The translations under genes and the position numbers were made by a program. A stretch of 64,000 nucleotides of DNA from contig CM077115.1 in assembly GCA_039619475.1 (NCBI GenBank), positions 236,806,692 through 236,870,691 on the forward strand, read 5' to 3'. Shown here in pieces: positions 24,071-35,817 of this stretch. How positions within the stretch are numbered: the stretch's first letter is position 1; every line of letters starts with the position of its first letter. The DNA is from Icerya purchasi (lineage: Eukaryota; Arthropoda; Insecta; Hemiptera; Monophlebidae). The notes beneath the pieces are model-generated. The model was not told where the DNA came from and ran no database searches. It saw nothing but the letters and a program-made list of their open reading frames with translations.

Positions 24071-24714
24071 ATAAAAAAAAAATGTATATATTGTATATAC
24101 CCACCTTACATATTCGCGGTAATCGTATACTAGAAAATTGATACACTAAAGAAGAGAACCATAATTATAGATAGAATCGAATATTTTAAGAGTTTTAATT
24201 CTTACTCGGTCAGACAGTGCGGTGTTTCGTTTAGGTAGATGCTGGGGTTCCAATTGGCTCGTTGAAAATAAAGAAAAATACCTTATACGCCGGGTAATGT
24301 CCATGGTTGACAGGCCTAAAAAAATAATTTGAAAAATGGCAGTTTTAACTAGGCCGACTGGGAGTGAGAGAATTAAAACGCCGTCTGCTCACTTGGCCAC
24401 CGTTCATCATGATTAGAGTAATTACAGTTTTACATTTTAAAAAAGCGCGCAACACTTCATGAATTTATTCATCATGTACCAGAGCTGAACGCACTCGTTA
24501 CGTATTTTGAAGAATTTGAAAAACATTTGTACATAATATAAAGGAAAAAAGAGTTTTATTCTAATTAAAACCGTTACCCCATTTTGAATTTTAAGTGAAT
24601 GAAAAAACCGGCACGTCAAACGCGAGTTAGAATGGGATGTCGCGAATTTTACGATTTTTTTATTTCTTTGCTTCCAACTAAATTAACAACTACACTTGAT
24701 TGTACGTTCAAGAA

Positions 24715-24777
<63 letters not shown>

Positions 24778-25081
24778 CACGCACACACGTATGTATATGT
24801 ATATTAATTCTTATAATAGAATCAGTTTTAACAGGCTTGTCATTTTTACGCATTAGGTCCAATCGATACAAAAACGTTACATGATTTTTTATTAAAAATG
24901 GCATAATCATTGAAGTGTATAGGTGACTGAGTAATTTTTACGCTGCGGGTAATAAGAAGGGGTTTTTTAAATCAGCTTTTATCGTGTGAAAAACAGTGTG
25001 TGACTACTGACACAGACTCTTCTATAACAATTCTGGAAAACAGACATCTGGAGTTTCAAAGAGTTGTCGAATGATCGAGTT

Positions 25082-25125
<44 letters not shown>

Positions 25126-25364
25126 AGTTAACTTTTATTCGTCATATTTTAATTTATATTAATTATACACACTTCACGGCTGTTTTTGTAAACTGCAATA
25201 TGTATTTAATCTAAGCTTGTTTTTGTTTGGACATAATGTAGATGTGTCAAACATATTCAGCTTTTATCATTTTTGAAGATAGCGTTTATTTAAAATACGT
25301 ACAATGGCTTTTTTATTATATCATAATTTCTCGAAGAAAGGACTGCACCGTTATCATTATAACA
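24071..25364. other. AT-rich sequence with (CA)n and (TA)n microsatellites
   Basis: Holds a (CA)n microsatellite at 24719-24789, whose translation produces spurious His-Thr frames, and a (TA)n tract at 25084-25122. No gene recognised. Confidence 0.6.
24719..24789. repeat. (CA)n microsatellite
   Basis: About 70 bases of CA dinucleotide with two interruptions (CG for CA) near the right end. Confidence 0.95.
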
Positions 25365-27735
25365 AGCAAAATTAAACTGCTGGAAGAACTATGTAGCAAC
25401 CTTGAATCCTGGTACACCGACCAAAGTTGTGTGGAAAAAAATTAAATCCATCGAAAAGTCAACGCCATACTTTACACCGACATGCATAAAAATCGGTAGT
25501 AACATATGCACTAATATTGACAAAATTAACGCCGTGTTTGCAGAATTTTTTACAATGTCAACTAAAGATGAAAATCAATTTATAAACAATACAGAATTAT
25601 CCACCACTGGTAAAAATGCTACTTTTGATCTTAACTTTACCCGCAACAACCAAGAACCATATAACCAACCTATCACGATGGAAGAACTACGTACTGCCAT
25701 TAAACGTACTAAACCGAAAGCAGTCGGTTCGGATAATTTTCACATTTATCTTTTAAAATATGCACCTGATTTTATATTAAAAACTCTGCTTGTAATTTAC
25801 AATAGAATATGGTTCTCAGGTAATCTCCCATTGCAATGGAAAAATGCCATTATAATCCCACTACTCAAGACAAATAAGAATCCAACACTCCTCGATAGTT
25901 GCAGACCCATATCTCTTACATCAGTTCTATGTAAAGTGTTAGAAAAAATTATCAATGGCAGACTACTATGGGAAATCGAAACACGTAATTTATTTACAAA
26001 TATTCAATATGGATTTCGGTCAGGACGATCTACCATTGATCCGATCCTTGCGTTACAGCGCTCCATAAGTAAAGCTTTCTCAAACAAGCACCACTTATTA
26101 GCCGTCTTTTTCGATTTCAAGAAAGCATTTGACAACATATGGAGATACAAAATTCTTTTAACCTTACACTCCTGGAACTTCAAAGGCCGCCTTTGTATGT
26201 TTATTGCAAACTTCCTCTCTGATCGCCGCTTTCAAATAAGATTGGGATCCATTCTGTCTGATCCGCATACGGTACGGACAGGAGTTCCCCAGGGATCCGT
26301 TCTCAGCCCAACACTGTTTAATATCGCGATAAATGATATTGTAAATCAAGTGCAAAAACCTGTAAAATCACTCCTTTTTGCAGACGATTTATGCATATTT
26401 CTTCCATGCACTGATATCAACTTAGGAGAAAGCGTTCTGCAGAGCACAATTGATAGACTGCAACAATGGTCAGAAGATAACGGCCTTTGTTTTTCAACAA
26501 CAAAAACCATAGAAACCCATTTCTGTAGACGGAAAAAGTGCGACCGCATAGTAAGCTTAACTGTTAATAACAACAGTATAGAATCCATAAATAAAGTTGA
26601 AATATTTAGGAATGACATTTGACAGCAAACTCACTTGGAAAGCACACATTAACGCATTGAAAACTAGCTGCGGTAAAAAACTAAACCTACTGCGGAAGCT
26701 ATCGCATACAACCTACGGCGCAAGCAGACATAATCTATTAATGCTGTATCGTACCCTTGTAAGGTCCAAAATGGATTATGGTGCACCAGCCTATGCTTCC
26801 GCTAACATATCGACCCTAAAATGTTTGGATACTATCCATCATACCGCTTTGAGGTTGGCAACTGGAGCTTTCCGAACCTCCCCGATACCGAGTCTCCTAT
26901 GCGATTCAGCGGAGTGGCCATTAGATTTGCGACGAACTTATCTAACCGTGCTGGCTTTCAGCATCATAAGGAGCATAGAGCCAAACACTCCAGATGATAC
27001 CACTGAGAACCAGAACGGAACAACAATTGATCACGTTATGTCCATTCTACATCAGCTAAACATCCAAATTCCAGTACTGGCCCGGGACCCGATATCTCCT
27101 ATACCACCATGGTGCAACCGAGCCCAGCGCGGCATACAGAGCTTTGAAAATGCGGAAAGCTCCGTTAAAACGATTAACAAACGTGCGTCAACTTCAAACG
27201 TAACGGTACCGTTTACCGACTTTAAACATCAGCTTAAATGCCATTTTAACAACATTTGGAACAGCGATTGGCAAAAGTTACCAACAGGAAATAAATTACG
27301 CTCCATAAAATCGTCCACGAAACCATGGCTTTCCTCAAGCCGAGAAAGCAGAAAACAGGGGGTAACGTTATGCAGACTACAACTTGGGCACACTCGCCTT
27401 ACACACTCATATCTGTTAAATAAAGAACCTGCGCCCTATAATTAACCGTCGAACACCTACTGATTAAATGTCCAGTTTATGAATATTATCGGAAACAACA
27501 TGGAATACCATCGAATTTAAAGGATTTGCTGTGCGACAAAGAAACTGTGCTTAATCAATTATTTCAGTTTCTAAATTCTTCTAATTTGTTAAAGTTGTTA
27601 TAATTTTGCTAACCCTTGTTAATTTCTGTTTATTTTCCTTTTTTTTCCTTTCTTTCAACTTTCATAATTTTGTAATTTCTTGCCGTGTCTTTAGCCTAAG
27701 TTGCTGTGTACGACACGTAAAATAAATAAATAAAT
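25365..27735 (+). mobile_element. LINE (Jockey/CR1-like) lacking endonuclease and RNase H core
   Basis: ORF2-derived element. The recognisable frame starts with LNCWKNYVATLNPGTPTKVVW at about 25370, the linker between endonuclease and RT, so the copy is 5'-truncated. The RT is followed by thumb, linker and C-terminal block, then a 3' untranslated region ending in tandem TAAA units at 27719-27735. A single frameshift at about 26600 separates RT from the next frame. The RT catalytic region itself is uninterrupted. The tail of repeated AAAT rather than poly-A is typical of some CR1/Jockey-group elements. No target-site duplication was identified. Confidence 0.85.
25402..27602 (+). pseudogene. 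LINE reverse transcriptase ORF2, one frameshift, RNase H deleted
   Basis: RT motifs: ELRTAIKRTKPKAVGSDNF, CRPISLTSVLCKVLEKI, YGFRSGRSTIDPI, VFFDFKKAFDNIW (first catalytic Asp), TGVPQGSVLSPTLFN, and FADD near 26380. The frame ends at 26622. The adjacent frame (from about 26593) continues KYLGMTFDSKLTWKAHI and runs to 27445. Its linker (...ISPIPPWCNRAQRG) should be followed by about 130 residues of RNase H. Instead the protein jumps to NKRASTSNVTVPFTDFKHQL and then CRLQLGHTRLTHSYLLNKEP, the normal post-RNase H block. The terminal zinc knuckle is shifted and damaged, with TVEHLLIKCPVY readable in another frame near 27455. The RT palm looks intact, but the protein as a whole cannot be. Confidence 0.88.
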
Positions 27736-27937
27736 AACCTTCTTAGTTCATTTGCTCACATCTTTGTTTATAACTATCTTCGATTAAGATATAAACTAAA
27801 TTAAATTTACCGTTTGAATTTCGGTAGTCTTCCGAGTTCATTCAGTTTCTCTTTTGTTACTTTCATTTTCGTGTATCAGCAATATGCACCTTTGTCCGAT
27901 GCGGAAAAAAATATCTATCTGCATATATGTATGTATG
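27736..27937. other. Short AT-rich spacer
   Basis: No feature seen between the LINE tail and the repeat that starts near 27938. Confidence 0.4.
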
Positions 27938-28345
27938 TAAAGTAAAGCAAGTCCGATATATTCTTGATAAGGTATCATGAATTGTGAAGTTAAGCTCTAA
28001 TTTACTACAACTCAATGCTCCCGCACCTTACAATATTTCGTCGATAATGTCATTCTCAAACCAGGCCATTTTTCCAATAATTGCATCCTTCCTTTACTCA
28101 ATAGCGAATAGCATTAAAATTTAAGTTTTTAAAAAAAAAAAAAATATATGTATATAGGTCAATGCTCTTGGTTAGCGAGCCCAAAAAAAAAGAAAAAAAA
28201 AAAAACTTTTCATAATGTACTTAAGCACCTAATTGATCTGATGAGAATACTAGGGCCAGTTTCTTTTTACTTTTGGATTATCCGCCTCTACTTTCCCAGA
28301 TTTCCCTGGTACCGAATTATTTCAGGCTGTGTAAATCTGGGAGCG
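27938..28345 (+). repeat. Unclassified repeat X, copy 1 (filled)
   Basis: Matches, in opposite orientation, the block at 32390-32590. Shared pieces: GGTATCATGAATTGTG and TTAAGCT before the insertion; ATAATGTACTT, TGATCTGATGAGAATA, AGGGCCAGTTTCTTT, and CCAGATTTCCCTGGTA (CTGGTA and CCAG are part of a short palindrome) after it. The match is interrupted here by a LINE tail (27997-28205) that copy 2 lacks. It codes for nothing recognisable. Confidence 0.7.
27997..28205 (+). mobile_element. 5'-truncated LINE tail nested in repeat X
   Basis: About 209 bases ending in GGTCAATGCTCTTGGTTAGCGAGCCC followed by an A-rich tail, the tail signature of the pyrimidine-rich LINE family of this window. Its limits are set by comparison with the uninterrupted copy of repeat X at 32.5 kb. 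No clear target-site duplication is left. Confidence 0.6.
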
Positions 28346-31300
28346 ATTCGGATCACGCCACCGGAAACTGTTCTAAAAATTAACCTTCCGTCGCTCATTT
28401 AAGTTACTTTATACTTTCATAAACGGCGTTTCTAATGTGAAAGAAATTTTACTTCGTTCAGCCGAATTTGTAATTATTTCTGGGGTCGCGACAGACATAA
28501 GCCTGAAAAGTCTCGTCTTATGGTGTTCTTTTGATACGGATCCGTAAAAATAATCTGAAATGCAGCTAACGCACGATCAAAACCGTCATTTCACAGCTTG
28601 TAATACACTTTACCGGGGAAGCATTTGTATTCGATTTATTAAAAAGACAAAATTAAAATCAGTATTAAAAACAATCCGACAACTTAATTTAATTATATCT
28701 ACCGAATCTTTCAACCTAAATTTCGTGTCGCAAACCAACTGAAACCAGAATCCGCCAAATCTGCATTTAAAAATTTTCTGAAAGTATCGACCAAACGGAC
28801 ACCTCTCTCTATATCGGCGATCATAATGCACGCAGTTCAGCTACAGCGGTTTTGTCGACAGCAACGCTAGACCTCCGTGAGGTGCAGATTCAAACCGTTT
28901 ACAAAGAAATCGCTATATTTCTTCAGTCGGTAAAAATTATGAGCTGCACTTTCATCGTCAAAGCCGGAATAAACGACGTAGCTTCTTAGACACGCCGATG
29001 GTCTCACATCTCACGAACGTCTGCGGTTAGAGAGGCAAACGGTTTGCAGCAGCGAAAAGCGAACATAAATTGCACTAGTTTGTAGAGCCGCGATCTCGAT
29101 TAGGCAAAGCAATGGAGCAAGCGGTGATATCGTCGAACAGACGAAAACGGTCGTTTCGGCAGAGCATAAATTTCTGAAGAGATTTAAAAAGATTCACCTG
29201 CACGTATGGAAATGAATTTCGCCGGCGAAGACCGAATCTGACTGCGGCAGATTCGGCTTTCGGCAGTAAGCTTTTCGGAATTGCGCGATCGTAGCTCGAA
29301 ATGGCCGCCGCGCGGAGCTTTTCAAGTAGTTCGCCCGCTATTTCTTCTTATTGCTGCTCCATCTCGGAGAATTATGATGACTTGCGGCAGTGAACGGGGC
29401 AGGGGGCTACACATTTATGGTCGAAAAGTATTCTCGGTTATGACGCAGACTATAATAAACACGTGTACGCGTGGTGTACGCTTTTAATGTGCGAATGTTC
29501 ATGTTGCCCCCCTCTCAACATGAAATATCTGTGCGCATGTGTACACAGCAGCGGGAAAAGCTTGTTGAAAAATAGAGTAGGTCGTGACAATGGAATTAAT
29601 ATACACAGTTCTGTTATACGCTTCCTTTTTTGTTTTTTTGTTGTTTTTTTGTTGCTTTTTTTGTGTTTTTTTTTATTTTAAACGAACCCGACGGAATATG
29701 TCCCGTCGTTTGAATTTGATTTTAAGTTCGTTCGCGAATAAAATCGCTTTATATCGGGTTTTTTCGCTAACAAACGAAAAGTACCTCTGCCAGGCTTCAC
29801 AGTTCCAGCGTAGCGTCGTTCGCCCGTGAATAATTACATACGGAAAATTCCGTTCCGACGACTAAACCGGGGAATGCCCGAGTCGTCCGGATTTATTAGC
29901 GGATAACAGCCGATGATAATAATTCCATTAAAGACGACTATCGATCGTTGTTCTCTCTTTGTTTCCGCGAATACGAATTAGATTCCGGATTAATAAATCG
30001 CTTCTTCGCTTATTCCGGCACAGAGTCCGTTTTTTCATCGTTAGCTTTATTATTACGTCACACTTCCGACTTAACTTTGCTATTAGTAAAACAGTAGGGA
30101 CACTAATATCTCCTGATCACCTCGTTGCAAAAAAACAAACGACTAAAAAATCTAGGAAATACCAACTTAAAAAAATAACCTGGATTTTCCGATCGTGTCG
30201 CAGAGGAGAAAATTAATATTAAAGCACGTGATCACGTCGAACGTCGTGTCTCATTTCGCTGTCTGCGCTTCGAAACAACTACTTCATATTTATCATCTGA
30301 ACATAGACCGGCTACTGTTCCGGTAGACATAGCGACTGTTGAGAAATTGAACCAAACGCGGGACTTTTCGGTCCACGAAAGAAAGGAGGGCGCAATATGT
30401 AAGAAGGCAACATTTGCAGACAGGATAAATCTGGGCGGCCGCGGCTGCTGTTGTTGTTGCGATTTTCCGCCAACAAGTTGCGGAAAATATTGAAACTTGT
30501 TTTATAGCCTTCGATTAATCCTAGGTGGCATTCTGCTACCGCGCTAAGCCAAAAATATTCTCAGCTTTTTGAATCAATATGTTACAAGATATCGTAGCAC
30601 GCTCAACTAATATATATATATATCACATCTGAATGCTCGTCTATTCGTTTTATTTCTTTTCGATTATTTCCTGTTAGCTGTCGTTAATTTAAGCGTCACC
30701 TGGCTATCTGAGCAGTGATTAATATAAAATCGATTTGAACCGGGATAGCGGAAATTTATCAAAGAAAAGTGATTTTGGTATATTGTTTAACTGTTGTTTT
30801 TTTGTTGTTTTTTTTGTTCATTTTACCATATGTGTAAGTAGAGAGTAGTCATTTATCGCAAACTGGACAAATGAAGTAGGATACAACTGGTCAGAATGAA
30901 ACGATCATCGGACAAATTGGGGGGAGCTTAGTCGGGGTTGAGCCGCTGATGGTAATTACCTTTGTCGTCAAAAATATTACGGACATGTTTTGCGTTGGAA
31001 AAAAGCACGTAGTCAGTTAATGTAATTTTTTCGTTAACATCGCATTGTATTTCCATCGATTATATTATAAAATACTACATAGCACGGTGTGTGTGTGCGT
31101 GTGTGTTATATAATATTCTTAGCGTAGTAAACGTACCGCTTAGTCATCAAACTCGCTATATAGATCACTTCAGAATGGGGAAAAAACTCTATCCCGAATA
31201 AAAATATAAATTTGCCATTCCCCGTTATTTATACAAAAATTTGTCGAAAATAACCTAGTCGTATTTCATTCGTTTAGTTAGTCCTCTTTAAGAAAGTACA

Positions 31301-31489
31301 CGCATCGCTTCATGACTAGCGTGTAAAGTACGAATCTCGTAGTGCTGTTGATAAATTTTCGTTTACGAATTTACCCTTTTTAAAAATCACAAGTCAAATT
31401 TAATAGTAATCAATCAATCATTGAACAGCTAAACGGGGTTCATCTCTTCCGTTCCGTTCTGTTTTCGGCCGTCCTTTTTAGTATGTTTG
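28346..31489. other. Gene-poor region with CpG-richer unique sequence
   Basis: No coding gene recognised. The interval 28850-29560 and parts of 29820-30500 are visibly richer in G, C and CpG than their surroundings and free of recognisable transposons. Near 30465 is the perfect inverted pair ATTTTCCGC / GCGGAAAAT, 9-base arms around CAACAAGTT. These islands could be regulatory or conserved non-coding DNA, which is inference only. A T-rich tract spans about 29620-29690. Confidence 0.4.
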
Positions 31490-31690
31490 GTATCCCATAT
31501 CTTTGATAATCTGTTTTATGTAATTATTCCTTGGTCTTCCTCTTCTTCTCGGTTTTTCCTTCTATAATCAGTTTTAGTCGTTCATCGTGTCTCTCAGTAT
31601 GTATCCCCCATCATCTTTGTTCTGCGTCTAATAGTTGGATATTATTTAATAGTCGATCGAGCATTAGTCAGCACAATTACAAGATTTATT
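31490..31690 (-). pseudogene. LINE ORF2 C-terminal remnant
   Basis: On the minus strand, near 31600, HDERLKLIIEGK and then, after a one-base frame change, EKPRRRRGRPRNNYIKQIIK and DMGYQTY (31495-31560). The sequence (H.ERLL)KLIIEGK followed by a basic RGRPR and a helix is the stereotyped C-terminus of one group of insect and vertebrate LINE reverse transcriptases. Only this end is present; it carries at least one frameshift and has no neighbouring RT. The clade is uncertain. Confidence 0.6.
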
Positions 31691-32389
31691 CCTTCTCTTT
31701 TTCTACTCCGAGAAAACAAACCCGAATAATCATTTGTAGGAATGATAGCGATGCCTTAATATAACATGCAATTGTCTAAAACGATGAATATTCTGCCAGT
31801 ACGGTACTCGAAGGTAGCAAAGAACGCCCGCGATAACTGACTATCAAAAAGATTGCACTGGGAAACTTGCTGACTGGTGGAAATTGAAATGGGGAGTAAA
31901 ATTAAGACAATATGGAAAAAAGTAAGATTGAAAAGAGAAGATTAACTATTGGGATCCTCTTTTAGCTCAAAGGACCATCGGCGAACAACCGGGGGGTTTA
32001 CACTCGTCCCCTGGACTAACAATAGAAGTGCAGCACACAAATGCACGAGTTTCTGCTGCAATGTAACTGCGGGAAGGGAAAAAAGTGCTTAACGGTATTT
32101 ATTTTCTCGGACGGGTTTCACGCTAGGCGCAGACCAATTCGGACCATTTTTTTCTATGTAATTTGCGACATGTTATTCGATTTGTCGGCGGACGTTAATG
32201 GTCTCGTCAATTATTATTATTAAACGAGGTGCATATGAGGCAGTCCTATGCGGCGAAGTTACCCTGGGATGTGAAGTCTTGGCGCGATATTCGCTCGCAC
32301 GGTATTTCATGTTCATAGTTTATGACAGCGCAGTAGCCTTTAAGGTGCTTGGCTAATCAAAGTCGGCTCGTTCTGGACCTAAGTCTGTT
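31691..32389. other. Unique-looking sequence, no gene seen
   Basis: Of higher complexity than most of the window and without recognisable elements or genes. Confidence 0.4.
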
Positions 32390-32590
32390 TCAGGTATATA
32401 TACCTAACCTGAAATTGAATATTGGTTATACCAGAGAAATCTGGTTAGGTAAAGGCGGATCTCAAGTAGAAAGAAACTGGCCCTAATATTCTCATCAGAT
32501 CGATTAGGTCCTGAAGTACATTATAGAAAGCTTAATTACACAATCCATGATACCTTATCATAATATGGAGGACTTGCTTTAATTTTTTGT
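32390..32590 (-). repeat. Unclassified repeat X, copy 2 (empty site)
   Basis: Inverse of 27938-28345, about 4 kb away, without the LINE tail: on minus it reads TTAAGCTTTCTATAATGTAC straight across the position where copy 1 is interrupted. It includes the palindromic stretch ACCAGATTTCTCTGGT on minus. Confidence 0.7.
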
Positions 32591-32756
32591 ATTACGCGAT
32601 CAAATTTGTAAGTGCATTTCGACCTGTTAGTACATTATCGCGATGGTTCCCCGTACGTAGGCTCTACAGGCAGACACTACATTCTGTATATCATTCCGGT
32701 GTCTTTCTGCTTGATCTTGTACATACTGAACGACGGATATGTATTTTCTATTACCG

Positions 32757-32795
<39 letters not shown>

Positions 32796-34534
32796 CATCT
32801 TGATTGCGTGTCGTGTTCTTTTTTTACCGTTTAACATTTTCAAATGAAATCGCATCTATTCCTCGGACGAGTAAAATAAACGTATCTCTTTATTAGTTTT
32901 CGGCATTTGTGGTTACTTTACTATCTAGCATTTTATACGGTTTTTACCACAGCACATTACAGGTGTTAGATTTTTTTTTTTTTACATTTGTCACAAGTTT
33001 TTCTCCTGATATTATGCATTTTTCGAAATAGTTTAAAATGTGGTTCTTCGCATTCTTCTGTTTATACAAATGTGATTTTAGACAAAATTAACACTAAAAT
33101 GTTGCTTGATAACTGTTAGTTTGAAATCTCTTCATATTCCGTACGGTTTAAGATTATTCCTACAATCTCCTGTAAAATGTAGATCGGCAGCTTTATAATT
33201 AACAAATTGGTACATAACGGGCTAAATTGTTTTCTTTTTCATATACATATAATAAATGGAATACTATAACCAAAAATACGTTATTTACAGCTCTACATAT
33301 TCATTATATGTAACAATTTAAAACAATTGCGCGGAACCACGTTAGAAACAAAATTATATGAATAAATAAAAGTCAAAAAAAATTCAACAACCAACAGCAT
33401 AAAGTAAATAATGAAGTAAGTGACTCCGAAACATGTCGGCACGTTTTAATATTTTTTAATTTAAAAATAATTTCTGTTTAATAAAGATTTTATATTGTTT
33501 AATGAAATAAGAAAATATTATAGATTTAAAATTTTTAAATAACGGATTATCCATTATTATTGGAATATTATTATTTCGAGTTTGACCATCTAGGGGGATC
33601 ACACCACACCACATAAAGTAATTTAAGCACGATTCATTCCTCCCCAACCAATATTTCTTCATCCTCTGCCGCGGTTCTCGTCCATATCTCGCCAGTTTTC
33701 TTTTTCTGTTTTTATATTAATATTTTGCGCTATTTTGAAAAAAAAAAAATTGGAACATATATCATGTTTCGGAATAGCCCATATTTGTAGTAATATTAAA
33801 TGTTAATTTGTGTCGCAATAATACGCTACCGAAGATTTATGTTTCACATTGCTGGTACATAGAGGTCCACGGTCAGAATGAAAATTTCGGAAACTCCTTT
33901 TATTAAAATGTATCAAAGTTTTAACGGGGTCCCATACTTTTTTATTTTTTTTTTTTTTTATTATTTTTTTTAATTTTTTTGGGCGCTACGCGCAAAATAT
34001 GTTTACTATAAAGGAAAGCCGAGTTTTTTAAAGTTAATAACCTGTTTCAGCGGTTGACGATATTTTATAGCAACGTAAACAGATACATAAATTTACGAAA
34101 AAAAAAGAAAAAGAAAAAAAAAAGCTTAGTACTCATGAGACTGTAAACTGAAGAAGATGTTTTACGTTTCTTCCCGGCATTTTATATTTAATTGGAATCA
34201 AAAAAAGAAGGCTATCGCACTAGTGTAATAGAATCAGCGGAATTAGTTATCGCTTTCGTTTCTACTGCATTGCGTTCGTGTGACAGGGTCGTTTAGAAAA
34301 ACTGATAATTTAGCGGCTACTCGAAACATTTTTAATTAATTTCCAAAAATCAGGTGTAATAATTGAATTCGTATAGAGCAAATGATGCCCCCCCCGCCCT
34401 TTTATAAAGTTCAGCATTCTTGGATCCAGTGTGTATAGAGTACGCAAGTCAGTGAAATACAGCATAAATATTCACTAGCTGCGATGTGAAAATATTTTAT
34501 ATCGCGGTAATTTAGTAGTGCACAATACAACCTC
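32591..34534. other. AT-rich sequence, (TA)n at 32758-32793
   Basis: Holds a (TA)n microsatellite at 32758-32793 and T/A homopolymers near 32970 and 33950. No gene, RNA or element recognised. Confidence 0.5.
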
Positions 34535-35720
34535 CGGACGGACCCTAATTGGTAAAACTATTTTAGGGGGTACATTCCTAATAATTGCCTAACTGGTAAC
34601 CGCGCAACCCAAGGACCAACTGGTAACTAATAAGTACCCAACACGTTATGTTATAAAAGTGAATAATTTCGACACCAGTACGTTTCTCAACTTTTTCTCT
34701 ACCCACTACACTGGGGACGACGGGGCTAAGTAACGTGTGAATTCTTGTGTATTTACTCGCGAGTCCTTAATAAGCACAACTAGAGATGACAGTTCGAATT
34801 TCATTAAAACACGAATTATTATTCACTTTTACAGCAAATCGTGTTAAAAATTATTAACCGCGTCATTTTTCTTGTATGTAAACGAGTTAATAATTGTTTT
34901 TATAAGTGAGCATTTGTAAATTTAATTTATCGATGGAGAAACCGTTAATTTATTAACTATGACAGAAACAACTGAATTCTGATCCAGATATGAATCAGTT
35001 ACTCTCTATACCTGGGCAGGCTTCCTTTATATCTTTCGTTTCTTTTAAAATTAAAGTTTTCTTCTGCTTCCTATATCCTGTCCTTTCCTTCCCCACTAAT
35101 TATTCCTGCTCTTCTTTCCTTACCTTTTGTTTCTGGGTAAAGGTCCTTGGTTGACGAACCCAAAAAACACACAAAAAAAAAAAAAAAGTTTTCTTCGATA
35201 CATTAATATCTATTATGGCGCGTGCGCTCAAAAAAAAAAAAAAATATAAATATTATTTAATATTAATTTTTATTTTTTCAATATTTTAACGCGATTGTAC
35301 GGGGAATTTAGTATATCGATAAAATGTTGCTGGGCAACAAATATATAGCGATTAAAATATGTGTGTGGCACTATATTACGTTATAAAATTCCTTTTGTCA
35401 TGTAGGTTTTCTTATTTGTTTTAATTAATACTGGTCCCCTCGTAAGCAGGTTATTCACCGGTCGAGAATAAAATGATTACGTTTTTACCGGTTCACAAAG
35501 CATGATAAAAAAGAAACGTTGAGAAGCACCGGGGTCCCGAGAGATGAACATGCCGCCGTCGTCGGTGATGAGTTCTTCAGGGTGGCAAAGAAATAACCTG
35601 ATTTTCTTTTTCGGTTGCGAGTTGGCGCGTCTTCCTTAATTACTTTTGAAATTTCGTTACCAATTGGCCAATTCCCCAAACTCGAAGTCCTAATGAAAAT
35701 CCCCAAATTCATCACCTGTA
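34535..35720 (+). mobile_element. Unclassified repeat Y, copy 1
   Basis: About 1.05 kb without the nested LINE tail, homologous to 43170-45140. Shared blocks include ATAAAAGTGAATAATTTCGA (34653 on), GTTTCTCAACTTTT, TTTCTTTTAAAATTAAA (about 35038), AAAATGTTGCTGG.CAAC (35322), GTTGAGAAGCAC (35518) and TTTTCTTTTTCGGTT (35599). The left end carries repeats AATTGGTAA, CTAACTGGTAACC and CCAACTGGTAACTAA. The right end carries their inverse TTACCAATTGGCCAATT (35659-35675). Clustered subterminal repeats in opposite orientation suggest a non-autonomous DNA transposon, but the family is not recognised and the exact ends and target duplication are not resolved. Confidence 0.6.
35065..35184 (+). mobile_element. 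5'-truncated LINE tail with 12-base target duplication
   Basis: About 120 bases ending GTAAAGGTCCTTGGTTGACG, then AACCC and an A-rich tail. It is flanked by perfect AAAGTTTTCTTC at 35053-35064 and 35185-35196. Repeat Y copy 2 lacks it at the homologous position near 44128. This fixes the tail signature shared with the copies at 2.8, 3.3, 13.0, 28.2 and 35.9 kb. Confidence 0.85.
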
Positions 35721-35817
35721 CAGAAATATTTAGTTGCGGATAATTGGCATTCTCTTAGAGCGAAAAAATTAAAACTGTACTAAATAGCACACCATTCAGC
35801 ATGTTCGGGCAAGCTTA

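Noticed and set aside
24599..24910. Open frames rich in His-Thr or Cys-Val around 24.7 kb
   Set aside because: They are translations of the (CA)n microsatellite in several frames; no real protein.
29463..29829. Hydrophobic open frames rich in Phe/Cys/Leu
   Set aside because: They arise from a T-rich low-complexity tract at 29.62-29.69 kb; no signal-anchor context or homology.
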